Below, piece after piece: positions 1-7,225 of a stretch of 64,000 nt of DNA. Under the pieces are notes generated by a model. It was given only the letters and a program-made list of their open reading frames with translations, was not told the origin of the DNA and searched no databases. The stretch is from Tabrizicola oligotrophica. GTDB lineage: Bacteria; Pseudomonadota; Alphaproteobacteria; Rhodobacterales; Rhodobacteraceae. How positions within the stretch are numbered: the first letter of the stretch is position 1; each line of letters starts with the position of its first letter. Location: NCBI RefSeq assembly GCF_011008935.1, contig NZ_JAAIVJ010000001.1:496001-560000 (forward strand). Direction: 5' to 3'. Made by a program: the position numbers and the translations under genes.

Positions 1-166
1 GGTAAGGTGGGGCGGCATCCGCGCCATTTCCAGCCTTGACGACCGCCCGGTCTTGGCCCCAAGCAAGGACCGGCTGCAGGCAAGCCCTCGGGCGTTCCGC
101 CGTGGCCGAAGATCGACCGGACCGGCAGGCGCAAGCCGCCGGTTCCCTTCTTGAAAAGGCTGCCGG

Positions 167-967
167 ATGTCGGACCCCCGCGTGTTTCTTGCCCCCGATG
201 AGCACAACGCCCCGCTCACCCGGTTGCTGGCGCCGCTCTTTCCGCGCTACCGCGTGCTGCGCGCGCTGGCGGGTGAACCGGCGCATCTGCGCGCGCCCTA
301 CCGGAACCTGATCCTCAGCCACGACAAGCGGCTGCTGTTCCTGCGCAACCAGAAATGCGCCTGCACGCAGACCACGCAATTCCTTTACGCCTATGGCAAC
401 GGCGGCCAGACCTATGCCGGCAATGTCCACCGTGCCAACAAGGGGCTTTATCCGGCGCGCTATCATTGGGAAACCATCAAGCCGGTGCTGGAGAGCCACT
501 CCGCCTTCCTGTTCACCTTCGTGCGCGATCCGGTCGCGCGCGCCGTCTCGGCCTTTCGCAACTTCTTTCTCGATCAGGACAACATCGCCCGGCACAAGCA
601 CCTTGGCCCGATGCAGGCGCATGGCTTTTCGGCTGAGAATTCCCCCGAGCGCAATTTCGATGTCTTTCTCGACTATGTCGCCCATACGCTTGCCGTGGAC
701 CCGGTGCGCTGTGACACGCACTGGCGCCTGCAGGTCGACAACATCGCGCTGGCCGACCTCAGCTTTGACCTGATCGGGCGCGTCGAGAGTTTCGAGGCCG
801 ACATCGCCCGGGTTTTCGCCGCCATCGGCCGCCCGGATTTCCCGCCCGAGAGCTTGCTGAAGCAGCGCCACAACCGCTCGCGCCCCAGCGATTTTGCGGC
901 GACGCCCGCGCAGAAGGCGCGCATCGCCACCATCTTTGCCAGCGATTACGAGGCCTTCGGCTACTGA
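167..967 (+). CDS. Sulfotransferase family protein
   Basis: The 266-residue protein resembles the sulfotransferase family 2 group, which transfers sulfate from PAPS to carbohydrates or other acceptors. The 5'-phosphosulfate loop is visible near residue 62 (FLRNQKCACTQTTQF), and a 3'-phosphate-binding segment follows near residue 118 (FTFVRDPVARAVSAFRNFF). There is no signal peptide or membrane segment, so it is predicted to be cytosolic. The start is an ATG preceded by an AAAGG stretch. It is isolated from the genes that follow. The acceptor cannot be told from sequence; surface polysaccharide or lipid modification is the usual guess for bacterial members. Confidence 0.8.
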   Translation: MSDPRVFLAPDEHNAPLTRLLAPLFPRYRVLRALAGEPAHLRAPYRNLILSHDKRLLFLRNQKCACTQTTQFLYAYGNGGQTYAGNVHRANKGLYPARYHWETIKPVLESHSAFLFTFVRDPVARAVSAFRNFFLDQDNIARHKHLGPMQAHGFSAENSPERNFDVFLDYVAHTLAVDPVRCDTHWRLQVDNIALADLSFDLIGRVESFEADIARVFAAIGRPDFPPESLLKQRHNRSRPSDFAATPAQKARIATIFASDYEAFGY

Positions 968-1099
968 GGCGGGCGGGTCGGATCACCCGGTTCTCACGCC
1001 CGGTCACGCCCGCGCGAGCGGGGTGAACCGCGGCATTCGGCGCCCCGTATCCCTGACATGAAACCGGGATTGGCCCGGCTTCGCCAAGGGAGATGATCC

Positions 1100-1642
1100 A
1101 TGAAAATCCGTCTTGCCGCGCTTGCGCTTCTCGCCTCGACCACGCTTGCCATCGCCGAAAACCCCATGGTGGGCGGCGCGGCGATGTATGAGGACAAGAC
1201 CATCGTGGAAAACGCCGTCAATTCGGCCGATCACACCACGCTCGTCGCCGCGGTGCAGGCCGCCGGTCTGGTCGAGACGCTGAACGGCGAAGGGCCCTTC
1301 ACCGTCTTTGCTCCCACCAACGAGGCCTTCGCCAAGCTGCCCGCCGGCACTGTCGAGACGCTGCTGAAGCCGGAAAACAAGGATCAGCTGACCAAGATCC
1401 TCACCTGCCATGTGGTCGGCGCCAAGGCGCTGGCGGCCGATGTGCAGAAGATGGTGGCCGATGACGGCGGCATGCATACCGTCAAGACGGTGGGCGGTTG
1501 CGAGTTCACCGCCATGGTCGAGGGCGACAAGGTGCAGATCAAGGATGGTCAGGGTGGGGTTGCCACCGTCGCCATCGCCGATGTGCTGCAGAAGAACGGC
1601 GTGATCCATGTGATCGATTCGGTGCTGCTGCCGGCCAGCTGA
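1100..1642 (+). CDS. Fasciclin (FAS1) domain secreted protein
   Basis: The 180-residue protein begins with a Sec signal peptide ([19 protein letters not shown]). A single FAS1 domain covers the rest: the H1 box appears as [17 protein letters not shown] and the H2 region as HVIDSVLLP at the C-terminus. FAS1 proteins act in adhesion outside the cytoplasm. A GGGAGATGATCC segment supports this ATG. It has its own strong terminator directly downstream, so it is probably monocistronic. Two cysteines (in LTCHVV and GGCEF) could form a periplasmic disulfide. Confidence 0.9.
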   Translation: MKIRLAALALLASTTLAIAENPMVGGAAMYEDKTIVENAVNSADHTTLVAAVQAAGLVETLNGEGPFTVFAPTNEAFAKLPAGTVETLLKPENKDQLTKILTCHVVGAKALAADVQKMVADDGGMHTVKTVGGCEFTAMVEGDKVQIKDGQGGVATVAIADVLQKNGVIHVIDSVLLPAS

Positions 1643-1655
1643 ACTGCGCCTTGCC

Positions 1656-1686
1656 GGGGCCGGGCAGAGCCATGCCCGGCCCCTTT
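1656..1686 (+). terminator. Rho-independent terminator of the fasciclin gene
   Basis: A perfect 10-bp stem (GGGGCCGGGC paired with GCCCGGCCCC) with an 8-nt loop is followed by TTTG. It starts 13 bp after the fasciclin stop codon. Confidence 0.85.
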
Positions 1687-1718
1687 GCTTTGCCGGCCCG
1701 GCGTGCTTTGCTGTGCCC

Positions 1719-2306
1719 ATGACCCGGCGTTTCCTGTTCCTCACCGCCTCGCCCCGCCCCGGCAGCAACAGCAGCCGGCTTGCCGGCCATGCCGCCCGCT
1801 TCCTGCCTGACGGCGCCAAGGCCCATTGGCTTGACCTGAACGCCCCGCCCCTGCCCGCCTTTCGCGACTTGCGCCCCGGCAATCCCGGCGTGCCGATGGG
1901 GCGGTTGGGCGATGTCTTTGCGCAGGTGATGCTGGCCAGCGATCTGGTCTTTGCCGCCCCGATCTACTGGTATGGCTTCCCCGCGCCGCTGCACCTGATG
2001 CTGTCACATCTGTCGGGCTGGCTTGACGTGCCGGAACTGCGGGTGATGGAGACGCTGCGCGGCAAGCGGGTGTTCCTGCTTACCACCCGCGCCGACCCTG
2101 ACCCGACTGTGCCGCAGCCGGCCGAGACCCTGCTGCGCCGGTCGGCGGAATGGCTGGGCATGAGCTGGGCCGGCGCGCTGCATGGCGTGGCCGACGCGCC
2201 CGGCGAAATCGAAAGCGCCGCGGCCTGGGGCGCGGCCGAGACCTTCCTGCGGAGCACGCACCCCGCCCACCGCGCCAGCGCCGAAAACCCCGCGCCCCCG
2301 TCTTGA
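1719..2306 (+). CDS. Flavodoxin-fold NAD(P)H-dependent oxidoreductase
   Basis: The 195-residue protein starts with a beta strand and an FMN phosphate loop (FLFLTASPRPGSNSSRLA), followed by the FAAPIYWYGFPAPL segment that is typical of the NADPH-dependent FMN reductase/flavodoxin-like fold. It should be a cytosolic FMN enzyme reducing quinones or similar acceptors. The ATG at 1719 is preferred over an in-frame GTG two codons upstream. It lies between the fasciclin terminator and tRNA-Gly, so it is probably transcribed alone. The specific substrate is unknown. Confidence 0.75.
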   Translation: MTRRFLFLTASPRPGSNSSRLAGHAARFLPDGAKAHWLDLNAPPLPAFRDLRPGNPGVPMGRLGDVFAQVMLASDLVFAAPIYWYGFPAPLHLMLSHLSGWLDVPELRVMETLRGKRVFLLTTRADPDPTVPQPAETLLRRSAEWLGMSWAGALHGVADAPGEIESAAAWGAAETFLRSTHPAHRASAENPAPPS

Positions 2307-2341
2307 CGCGCCGCGCCCCTTGGCTTAGGTCAGAAGGCGTC

Positions 2342-2415
2342 GCGGGTGTAGCTCAATGGCAGAGCAGCAGCTTCCCAAGCTGAATACGAGGGTTCGATTC
2401 CCTTCACCCGCTCCA
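2342..2415 (+). tRNA. tRNA-Gly (anticodon CCC)
   Basis: A complete cloverleaf is present: acceptor GCGGGTG paired with CACCCGC, D-arm GCTC...GAGC, anticodon stem CAGC/GCTG around the 7-nt loop TTCCCAA (anticodon CCC), T-arm GAGGGTTCGATTCCCTT, and an encoded CCA. Its 3' portion is the integration site of the element that follows; the gene remains intact. Confidence 0.95.
2370..2415 (+). repeat. Direct repeat copy 1 (att-like, 3' part of tRNA-Gly)
   Basis: These 46 bases run from the anticodon stem to the CCA end of the tRNA. They recur at 3633-3678 with three mismatches (positions 2380, 2392 and 2412). Paired tRNA 3' ends bounding foreign DNA are the usual scar of a tyrosine-recombinase integration. 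Confidence 0.85.
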
Positions 2416-2697
2416 TCCCCGCACCATGCAACGTCCTGTTATTATCGCGCTAAGCCGCAGATTGCGGACGCTTGATGCTGTTTGACTTTTGGAACATACG
2501 GATAACAAGCGCCACTTAAGTACGCTTTGGGTCACGGAGTCCTAAAGCGGTCCACGGCCCAAAATGACAAAAGCTTCCGGATAGCCCCGAGGGGGGCCTT
2601 GGTGGCAGATTGCCGCTTCGTTCGGTCGTCCGATCAACTTTGTGGCAGTATGGCGCTATCTCGTCCATCTTCCTTCACAAGAAAGCGGAGTTGCAAT
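2416..2697. other. Non-coding 5' part of the tRNA-Gly element
   Basis: These 282 bases lie between the tRNA and the first plausible start codon in the element. The region is AT-rich in patches. An open frame runs through part of it but has no ribosome binding site and no recognisable product. I see no integrase fragment. A promoter for the downstream gene would be expected here, but no box is clear enough to call. Confidence 0.5.
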
Positions 2698-2802
2698 ATG
2701 AATACTCTTGTGCACACTTTCCCCATTACTAAAGGGCGAATCTGTACAATCTTGCGCACCATTCTTGGCGCAGAATTCGGATCAAGTTGGAGAAGTTTTT
2801 GA
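2698..2802 (+). CDS. Possible 34-residue leader peptide or small protein
   Basis: An ATG at 2698 preceded by GGAG at a 7-nt spacing opens a 34-codon frame (begins MNTLVHTFPITKGRICTI) that stops two bases before the ATG of the next gene. The spacing suggests translational coupling with the downstream gene. No family is recognised. It may be chance, although the ribosome binding site and tight junction make it worth recording. Confidence 0.3.
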   Translation: MNTLVHTFPITKGRICTILRTILGAEFGSSWRSF

Positions 2803-2804
2803 TT

Positions 2805-3623
2805 ATGAATCCAAAGGCTGATTTGTTATCTTTTAGACCTGATCACCCTCTTTTTGGATCGATGTTAAAGGTCAGTCGAGCCGAAAGGTACATCGGTGAA
2901 GTGCAAGATGCAATCAACGCTTTCTTCAGCCGCAACCCCTTTGAAGTCGTTCGAAATGACAATCTGCAAACCGGGGAATGTTTCTTTAGCGTTCGAATAA
3001 GGGAAGGCGTACCTGCCTTCCTCAGCGGCCCTATCGGCGATGCCATACACAACCTCCGCGCTGCGTTCGACCTGCTTGCCTGCCAAATCGTGACCCTTGG
3101 CGCAGGGGACATAACCAAAACCCAATTTCCCGTCTTCTCTACCTGCGAACTCTTTAAAGCCAACCATCGCCGCTACATACAGGGGGCGCCCAAGCTTGCT
3201 GTCGAAATAATCGAACAGTTCCAACCATACTACAGTGCAAGTAATGCAGCATTGTGGCAGATTCATAAGCTGGATATCATAGACAAACATCGCGCGATTA
3301 TCCCGGTCGGCGCAGCTTACGGAAGTTTTGGTTTCGATGTCGGCGCACAAATGTCGGATATTCTAGGGCCGCAGATCAAGCCGCCTACGATATTCTTGAG
3401 ACCTGCGGATCGTCAGTTTCCCCTTAAGGATGGTGCGATACTTCTACAAACAACAATTTCCGCGATGAGCAGTAATATCCACGGCGATATCCGCTTCAAC
3501 TTTGAGATAGCGTTCGGTGAAGACGACCCGGTCACGGGTCAGCCGATCATTCCCGTTCTGAGACAACTTGCTCAATTCACTCGAAACGCAATCCAGCGGT
3601 TTGCAGACGATATTTTCGTCTGA
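2805..3623 (+). CDS. Uncharacterised protein carried by the tRNA-Gly element
   Basis: The 272-residue protein has no signal peptide or obvious membrane segment. I do not recognise a named family, but two blocks look like conserved signatures: GPIGDAIHNLRAAFDLLACQIV (about residues 82-103; helical, polar HNLR) and IHKLDIIDKHRAIIPV. Proteins with GDxxHNLR...DKHR blocks occur as scattered, uncharacterised ORFs in bacterial islands (recollection, not a search). The helical N-R/H pattern is loosely reminiscent of HEPN folds, which is a weak inference. The ATG at 2805 is chosen because GGAGAAG lies 9 nt upstream. Codon use and GC are unlike flanking genes, supporting transfer. Confidence 0.65.
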   Translation: MNPKADLLSFRPDHPLFGSMLKVSRAERYIGEVQDAINAFFSRNPFEVVRNDNLQTGECFFSVRIREGVPAFLSGPIGDAIHNLRAAFDLLACQIVTLGAGDITKTQFPVFSTCELFKANHRRYIQGAPKLAVEIIEQFQPYYSASNAALWQIHKLDIIDKHRAIIPVGAAYGSFGFDVGAQMSDILGPQIKPPTIFLRPADRQFPLKDGAILLQTTISAMSSNIHGDIRFNFEIAFGEDDPVTGQPIIPVLRQLAQFTRNAIQRFADDIFV

Positions 3624-3632
3624 TTTGGGTTT

Positions 3633-3678
3633 GCTTCCCAAGTTGAATACGAGGATTCGATTCCCTTCACCCGCCCCA
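3633..3678 (+). repeat. Direct repeat copy 2 (att-like, truncated tRNA-Gly)
   Basis: 43 of 46 bases match the 3' part of the tRNA-Gly at 2370-2415, including the T-arm and a CCCA end. The 5' half of the tRNA is absent, so it cannot fold as a tRNA. It marks the right end of the inserted element. Confidence 0.85.
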
Positions 3679-3691
3679 CTCCCCGTCCCGA

Positions 3692-3724
3692 AAAGCCAAA
3701 GGCGCGCGGGTTTCCCTGCGCGCC
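3692..3724 (-). terminator. Terminator of the CHAP hydrolase gene
   Basis: A 7-bp stem (GGCGCGC/GCGCGCC) extended by GGG/CCC around a TTT loop lies just past the CHAP stop codon. On the minus strand it is followed by a T-rich run (CTTTGGCTTTT). Confidence 0.7.
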
Positions 3725-3747
3725 CTTCTCCGGTCTGGTGAGGATTT

Positions 3748-4437
3748 TCAATTGTAGATGAAGCCGTTGATCGGGTTCACCCGGCCGAGCGTGCCGTTGG
3801 CGTTGGCCACCTTGACCGCGCTCCAGTCGCCTTGTGCCGAGACATCGACGACCAGCGTGTCCTGCGTCACGCGGTTTTTCACCCAATTGGCCTGATCGAC
3901 CAGAATCTCGCGCTCGGACACCACTTTCGACACCACGGCGACATGGCCCTTGGGCATGGCGCGGCTAGCGGCAAAGGCCATCACGGCGCCGACCTGCGGC
4001 TCCTGGCCCCGGGCATAAAGCCCCTTGGCCTGTTCCCACCAGGTGCGCGCATTGCCGCGAATCTCGACTCCGCTGACGGCGCGGGCGAAGGGCACGCACC
4101 ACAGCCGGCCCTTCGGGCGGTTGGCGACGGCAACGGCCACCGCCTCTTTCACCTCGGCCCGCGCCGCTTCGCCGGCCGAGGCGGACTGGGCGTGATTGCT
4201 GCCGCGGGCCAGCTTCTTCTCGTCGCGCGCGGCCTGCCGTTCGGCCCGCAGCGCGGCCTTTTCTTCGGCGGTCTTGGGGGCAAGGAAGGCGAAAAGCGGC
4301 TTCCTTGCCGGGGCTTCTGCCACTGCTTGCGCCGGAGCCACCACATCCGTTGCTGCGACTTCTGCGGCCAGGGCCCCGGTGATCGGGGTGGCGGCCATCA
4401 GGGCGGCAAGGGCAAGGGTCAGCGGCTTTGCAGTCAT
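3748..4437 (-). CDS. CHAP-domain peptidoglycan hydrolase
   Basis: The 229-residue exported protein has a signal peptide (MTAKPLTLALAALMAATPITGALA), an Ala/Glu/Arg-rich linker (about residues 25-105), then a CHAP domain. The likely catalytic cysteine is Cys114 (RLWCVPFAR), the histidine is His165 (KGHVAVV), and a polar third residue lies near 184 (DQANW). CHAP enzymes cleave peptidoglycan as amidases or endopeptidases in the periplasm. The ATG at 4437 starts the signal peptide; a longer in-frame upstream extension has no such feature. It is divergent from the RidA gene. Confidence 0.85.
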   Translation of the reverse strand: MTAKPLTLALAALMAATPITGALAAEVAATDVVAPAQAVAEAPARKPLFAFLAPKTAEEKAALRAERQAARDEKKLARGSNHAQSASAGEAARAEVKEAVAVAVANRPKGRLWCVPFARAVSGVEIRGNARTWWEQAKGLYARGQEPQVGAVMAFAASRAMPKGHVAVVSKVVSEREILVDQANWVKNRVTQDTLVVDVSAQGDWSAVKVANANGTLGRVNPINGFIYN

Positions 4438-4621
4438 CGGGTCGGTCCGGTCTGGTTTCAACGCCGGCCTTCCTGCCATGCCGCAGCGCCGCGGCCAAGC
4501 CGATCGGCGCGACGTCGGCGAAAGCTTGCGCATCGTCTGGACCACCGGCAACCGGCTTTCCTTTTCGCCCCCCGCAGGCTAGCAAAGCCCATCCATCCGC
4601 TTAACCCAATGGAGCATCCCC

Positions 4622-4975
4622 ATGGCGAATGAAATCAAGCGTATCGGCGTCGGCGCCCGCATGTCGGAAGCGGTCTGCTGCAACGGCATCGTCTGGCTGG
4701 CCGGTCAGGTCGGCAACCCGGGCGACAGCGTCGAGGCACAGACCCGCACCTGTCTGGCCGAAGTCGACCGCATCCTGGCCGAGGCCGGCACCGACAAGAC
4801 CCGCATCCTGTCGACGCAGATCTGGCTGGCCGACATCTCGACCTTTGCCGAGATGAACAAGGTCTGGGACGCCTGGGTTCCCGCCGGCCACACCCCGGCG
4901 CGTGCCACCGGCGAGGCAAAGCTCGCCACGCCCGACTACAAGGTCGAGGTCATCGTCACCGCCGCGCTGAAATAA
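4622..4975 (+). CDS. RidA family protein (enamine/imine deaminase-like)
   Basis: The 117-residue protein covers the whole YjgF/YER057c/UK114 fold. RidA members hydrolyse reactive 2-aminoacrylate-type enamines formed by PLP enzymes; other subfamilies have different roles. The conserved arginine that holds the carboxylate is present in TPARATGEAKLA (about residue 97). GGAG lies upstream of the ATG. A long inverted repeat follows the gene. It belongs to a broader RidA subgroup and may not be an authentic RidA deaminase. Confidence 0.85.
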   Translation: MANEIKRIGVGARMSEAVCCNGIVWLAGQVGNPGDSVEAQTRTCLAEVDRILAEAGTDKTRILSTQIWLADISTFAEMNKVWDAWVPAGHTPARATGEAKLATPDYKVEVIVTAALK

Positions 4976-4988
4976 GCGCCAAGCGCCG

Positions 4989-5027
4989 GGGCAGAGCAGC
5001 GGCCATCGCTTCGGCGCTGCTCTGCCC
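4989..5027. terminator. Inverted repeat between convergent RidA and acyltransferase genes
   Basis: A perfect 13-bp inverted repeat (GGGCAGAGCAGCG / CGCTGCTCTGCCC) with a 13-nt loop sits 13 bp after the RidA stop and 17 bp from the acyltransferase stop. There is no T-run on either strand, so termination may be weak or Rho-assisted. Confidence 0.6.
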
Positions 5028-5043
5028 GTCCCGCGGGCCTTCG

Positions 5044-7035
5044 TCACAGCCCGTTGATTGCCTGCATCACCGCCTGGGCCACCAGCGCAGAGCCTTCTGC
5101 GGACAGGTGGTTGTTGTCGGCGTAGAAACTGACGCCACCGTCATTGAGGGCGCAGGTCTGGCCGTCACAGAACAGATCGCGCGGCCTGACCCGCAGCACA
5201 TTCGGGCCTCTGACACCGTCCAGCATGGTCTCCACCGCGGCGGCCCGGCGCTCGGCGAGGTCTTGCGGCAGGCTCAACCGTTGCGGGAAGTTGCCGAACA
5301 TGCCCATTCGGGCAAGCCGCCCCGGCACATCCCATCCCGCCTCGGGGACCGGATAGATCAGCACAACCCGGTGGGTCCGTGCCAACTCGGATATGCCCTT
5401 CGCCATGAGCTTCAGGACTTCCGCGCGGCGTTCCGCGTCGTCAAGGGTCGCCTCCAGCATCGGCAACGGCATGGCAACCCGGCTTGCGCCGGGTTCAACG
5501 CCGCCCAGTCCGTTGTCAAACCGCGCGCCTTCCAGATAGACCGGCCAGCGCAGCGCAAGCACGATGACGCTGTCCTTCGGACGTTCGGTCATATCCGCCA
5601 TGCCAGCGCGCGCGAAAGCATCGCAAGACAGGGCCCGCGGGTCGTCTTTGACCGCCAGCCCCGGCAGGGCCGGACAGCCCCCTTGAGTGGCCACATAGCC
5701 CGCCCGTCCTGCCGCCATCAGCTCTCGCCGCAGGCTGCCCCACATCATTGCCGCGTGGCTGTCTCCGTAGAGGTAGACCAGCGGCGCGCGCCCTGCGAGG
5801 CTGCAGGCGGACACCGGATGCTGCGGCACCTCACCAGCCTGATTGGCATCACAGCGCCCGCGCCACGGGTTGAAGATCTGGGCCGACGACACCCCCGCCA
5901 CCTCGGACGTGACGCGACCTGGCAGGCCGTCGGCGGCGTAGAGGCCGAGACCCGCCAGAAAGACCGCTACGCTGCCTGCCGCCGAGGCCCACAACGCGCG
6001 GGCACGCCCGGCAAGCCACGCCACTTTGCGGTGCCGGACCGGCTCCTCGATCAGGGCCCAGGACACTGCGGCAACGGCGATCGACAGGGCCGCCAGACCC
6101 AGATGCAGCGCCAATTGGACGCGCGGACCCAAGGGATCAATCTGCCGCGCTTCTGCCAGTGCCAGCAGCGGCTGATGCCAGAGATAAGCGGAATAGCTGA
6201 TCAGACCCAGCCCGACTGCGGGGCGCGACGTCAGCAGAACCCGCCCATATCGCCCGGCGCCGAAGCGCAGGATCAATCCGGCGCCAAGTGCAGCAACCAC
6301 CGGCCCCACACCGGGAAACAGCGATGCCTCCGACCCCGAGGTGAGCACCATCGCCGCCAGAACCAGCAGGAGGCCGGCATCGCCGGGCAGGGCTTTCGGC
6401 GGAAGTGCCCCGGATGGCAGGGCCAGCACAGCCCCAAGCAGCAGTTCCCAGGCCCGAGCCGCCGGAAAGTAGAATACCTGCTCGGGATAGGGGCCAACCG
6501 CCCAGACTGCAAACCCCAGGCTCAGGGCCAGAAGACCAGTCAACACCGGCAGCACGGGCAGACGCCACCGCAACAGCCCGGCCAGCAGCAGCGGAAACAC
6601 CAGATAGAACTGCTCTTCCACCGCGAGCGACCAGGTGTGCAGGAGCGGATGGGCCTCTGCCGCATTGGCAAAATATCCCGTCTGCGTCATGAACCAGAGG
6701 TTTGACAGGAAAGCCCCGGTCAGGCCCAGGCTTGCGCCATAGTCGGCAAGATCCTGCGGCGGCAACCACAGCAAGGCCATGGCAGTCGTGACCGCCAGCA
6801 TGACGAACAGGGCCGGCAAGATGCGACGCGCCCGGCGTTCGTAGAAGGCCAGCAACGAAATGCCGCCTGCGCGATGCGCTTCGATGAGCAGGCCGGTGAT
6901 GAGATAGCCCGAGATGACGAAGAACACATCCACGCCCAGCCAGCCCCCCGGAAGCAGCGGCAATCCGGCGTGAAACAGGATCACGGGCAGCACCGCAACC
7001 GCGCGCAGCCCATCGATATCCCGCCGATGATCCAT
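5044..7035 (-). CDS. Membrane acyltransferase with C-terminal SGNH domain (OafA/OatA-like)
   Basis: The 663-residue protein has the acyltransferase-3 start (RRDIDGLRAVAVLPVILFHAG) with the conserved histidine, then about ten membrane helices to roughly residue 370. A periplasmic SGNH hydrolase-like domain follows, with the nucleophile in YLYGDSHAAM (about residue 424) and a C-terminal Asp/His pair in DNNHLS (about 640). Such proteins O-acetylate LPS O-antigen, exopolysaccharide or peptidoglycan. The ATG at 7035 is preferred because GAGGGAA lies just upstream. It lies downstream of the RTX gene and the pgi scrap; which polymer it modifies is unknown. Confidence 0.88.
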   Translation of the reverse strand: MDHRRDIDGLRAVAVLPVILFHAGLPLLPGGWLGVDVFFVISGYLITGLLIEAHRAGGISLLAFYERRARRILPALFVMLAVTTAMALLWLPPQDLADYGASLGLTGAFLSNLWFMTQTGYFANAAEAHPLLHTWSLAVEEQFYLVFPLLLAGLLRWRLPVLPVLTGLLALSLGFAVWAVGPYPEQVFYFPAARAWELLLGAVLALPSGALPPKALPGDAGLLLVLAAMVLTSGSEASLFPGVGPVVAALGAGLILRFGAGRYGRVLLTSRPAVGLGLISYSAYLWHQPLLALAEARQIDPLGPRVQLALHLGLAALSIAVAAVSWALIEEPVRHRKVAWLAGRARALWASAAGSVAVFLAGLGLYAADGLPGRVTSEVAGVSSAQIFNPWRGRCDANQAGEVPQHPVSACSLAGRAPLVYLYGDSHAAMMWGSLRRELMAAGRAGYVATQGGCPALPGLAVKDDPRALSCDAFARAGMADMTERPKDSVIVLALRWPVYLEGARFDNGLGGVEPGASRVAMPLPMLEATLDDAERRAEVLKLMAKGISELARTHRVVLIYPVPEAGWDVPGRLARMGMFGNFPQRLSLPQDLAERRAAAVETMLDGVRGPNVLRVRPRDLFCDGQTCALNDGGVSFYADNNHLSAEGSALVAQAVMQAINGL

Positions 7036-7079
7036 GGCCCGTTCCCTCAGGTTTGGTTCTGTCCTAAGGGGCCGGGAGA

Positions 7080-7208
7080 TCAATGTCCATCAAGGCACCG
7101 CAGACAGGCCGCCAGCGCCACTGTCGAGCCGTCCTTGCCCTCGGTCCCCGCCTTGTTCACCAGCGTGGTTGCGGGGTTCAGCCGCTTCAGCCTGTCCGCA
7201 AGATGCAC
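7080..7208 (-). pseudogene. Degenerate, internally deleted fragment of pgi
   Basis: The minus strand reads VHLADRLKRLNPATTLV, which aligns with [16 protein letters not shown] of the intact Pgi encoded at 9096-10700, and continues without a break as NKAGTEGKDGSTVALAACLR, which aligns with the extreme Pgi C-terminus ([21 protein letters not shown]). About 900 bp between those two blocks is missing. Nucleotide identity is roughly 80 percent by eye. It has no start and cannot encode an enzyme. It lies directly after the RTX stop codon, so the RTX gene is bracketed by pgi 3' sequence on both sides. Confidence 0.8.
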
Positions 7209-7225
7209 CCGGCCCCGCCCCGCAG

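Larger units (their letters stand above)
2416..3678. mobile_element. Small integrated element (or remnant) at tRNA-Gly
   Basis: The 1,263-bp segment lies between the intact tRNA-Gly and a second copy of its last 46 bases. By eye its base composition is clearly lower in GC than the rest of the window (about half, against roughly two thirds), and its codon use is unlike its neighbours. It contains one convincing gene (2805-3623) and a possible short leader frame. No integrase, excisionase or replication gene is visible, so it is either a decayed island or a minimal passenger mobilised in trans. Confidence 0.75.

Noticed and set aside
3633-3678. A second tRNA-Gly gene
   Set aside because: Only the 3' part is present; the acceptor 5' strand and D-arm are missing, so it is an integration scar.
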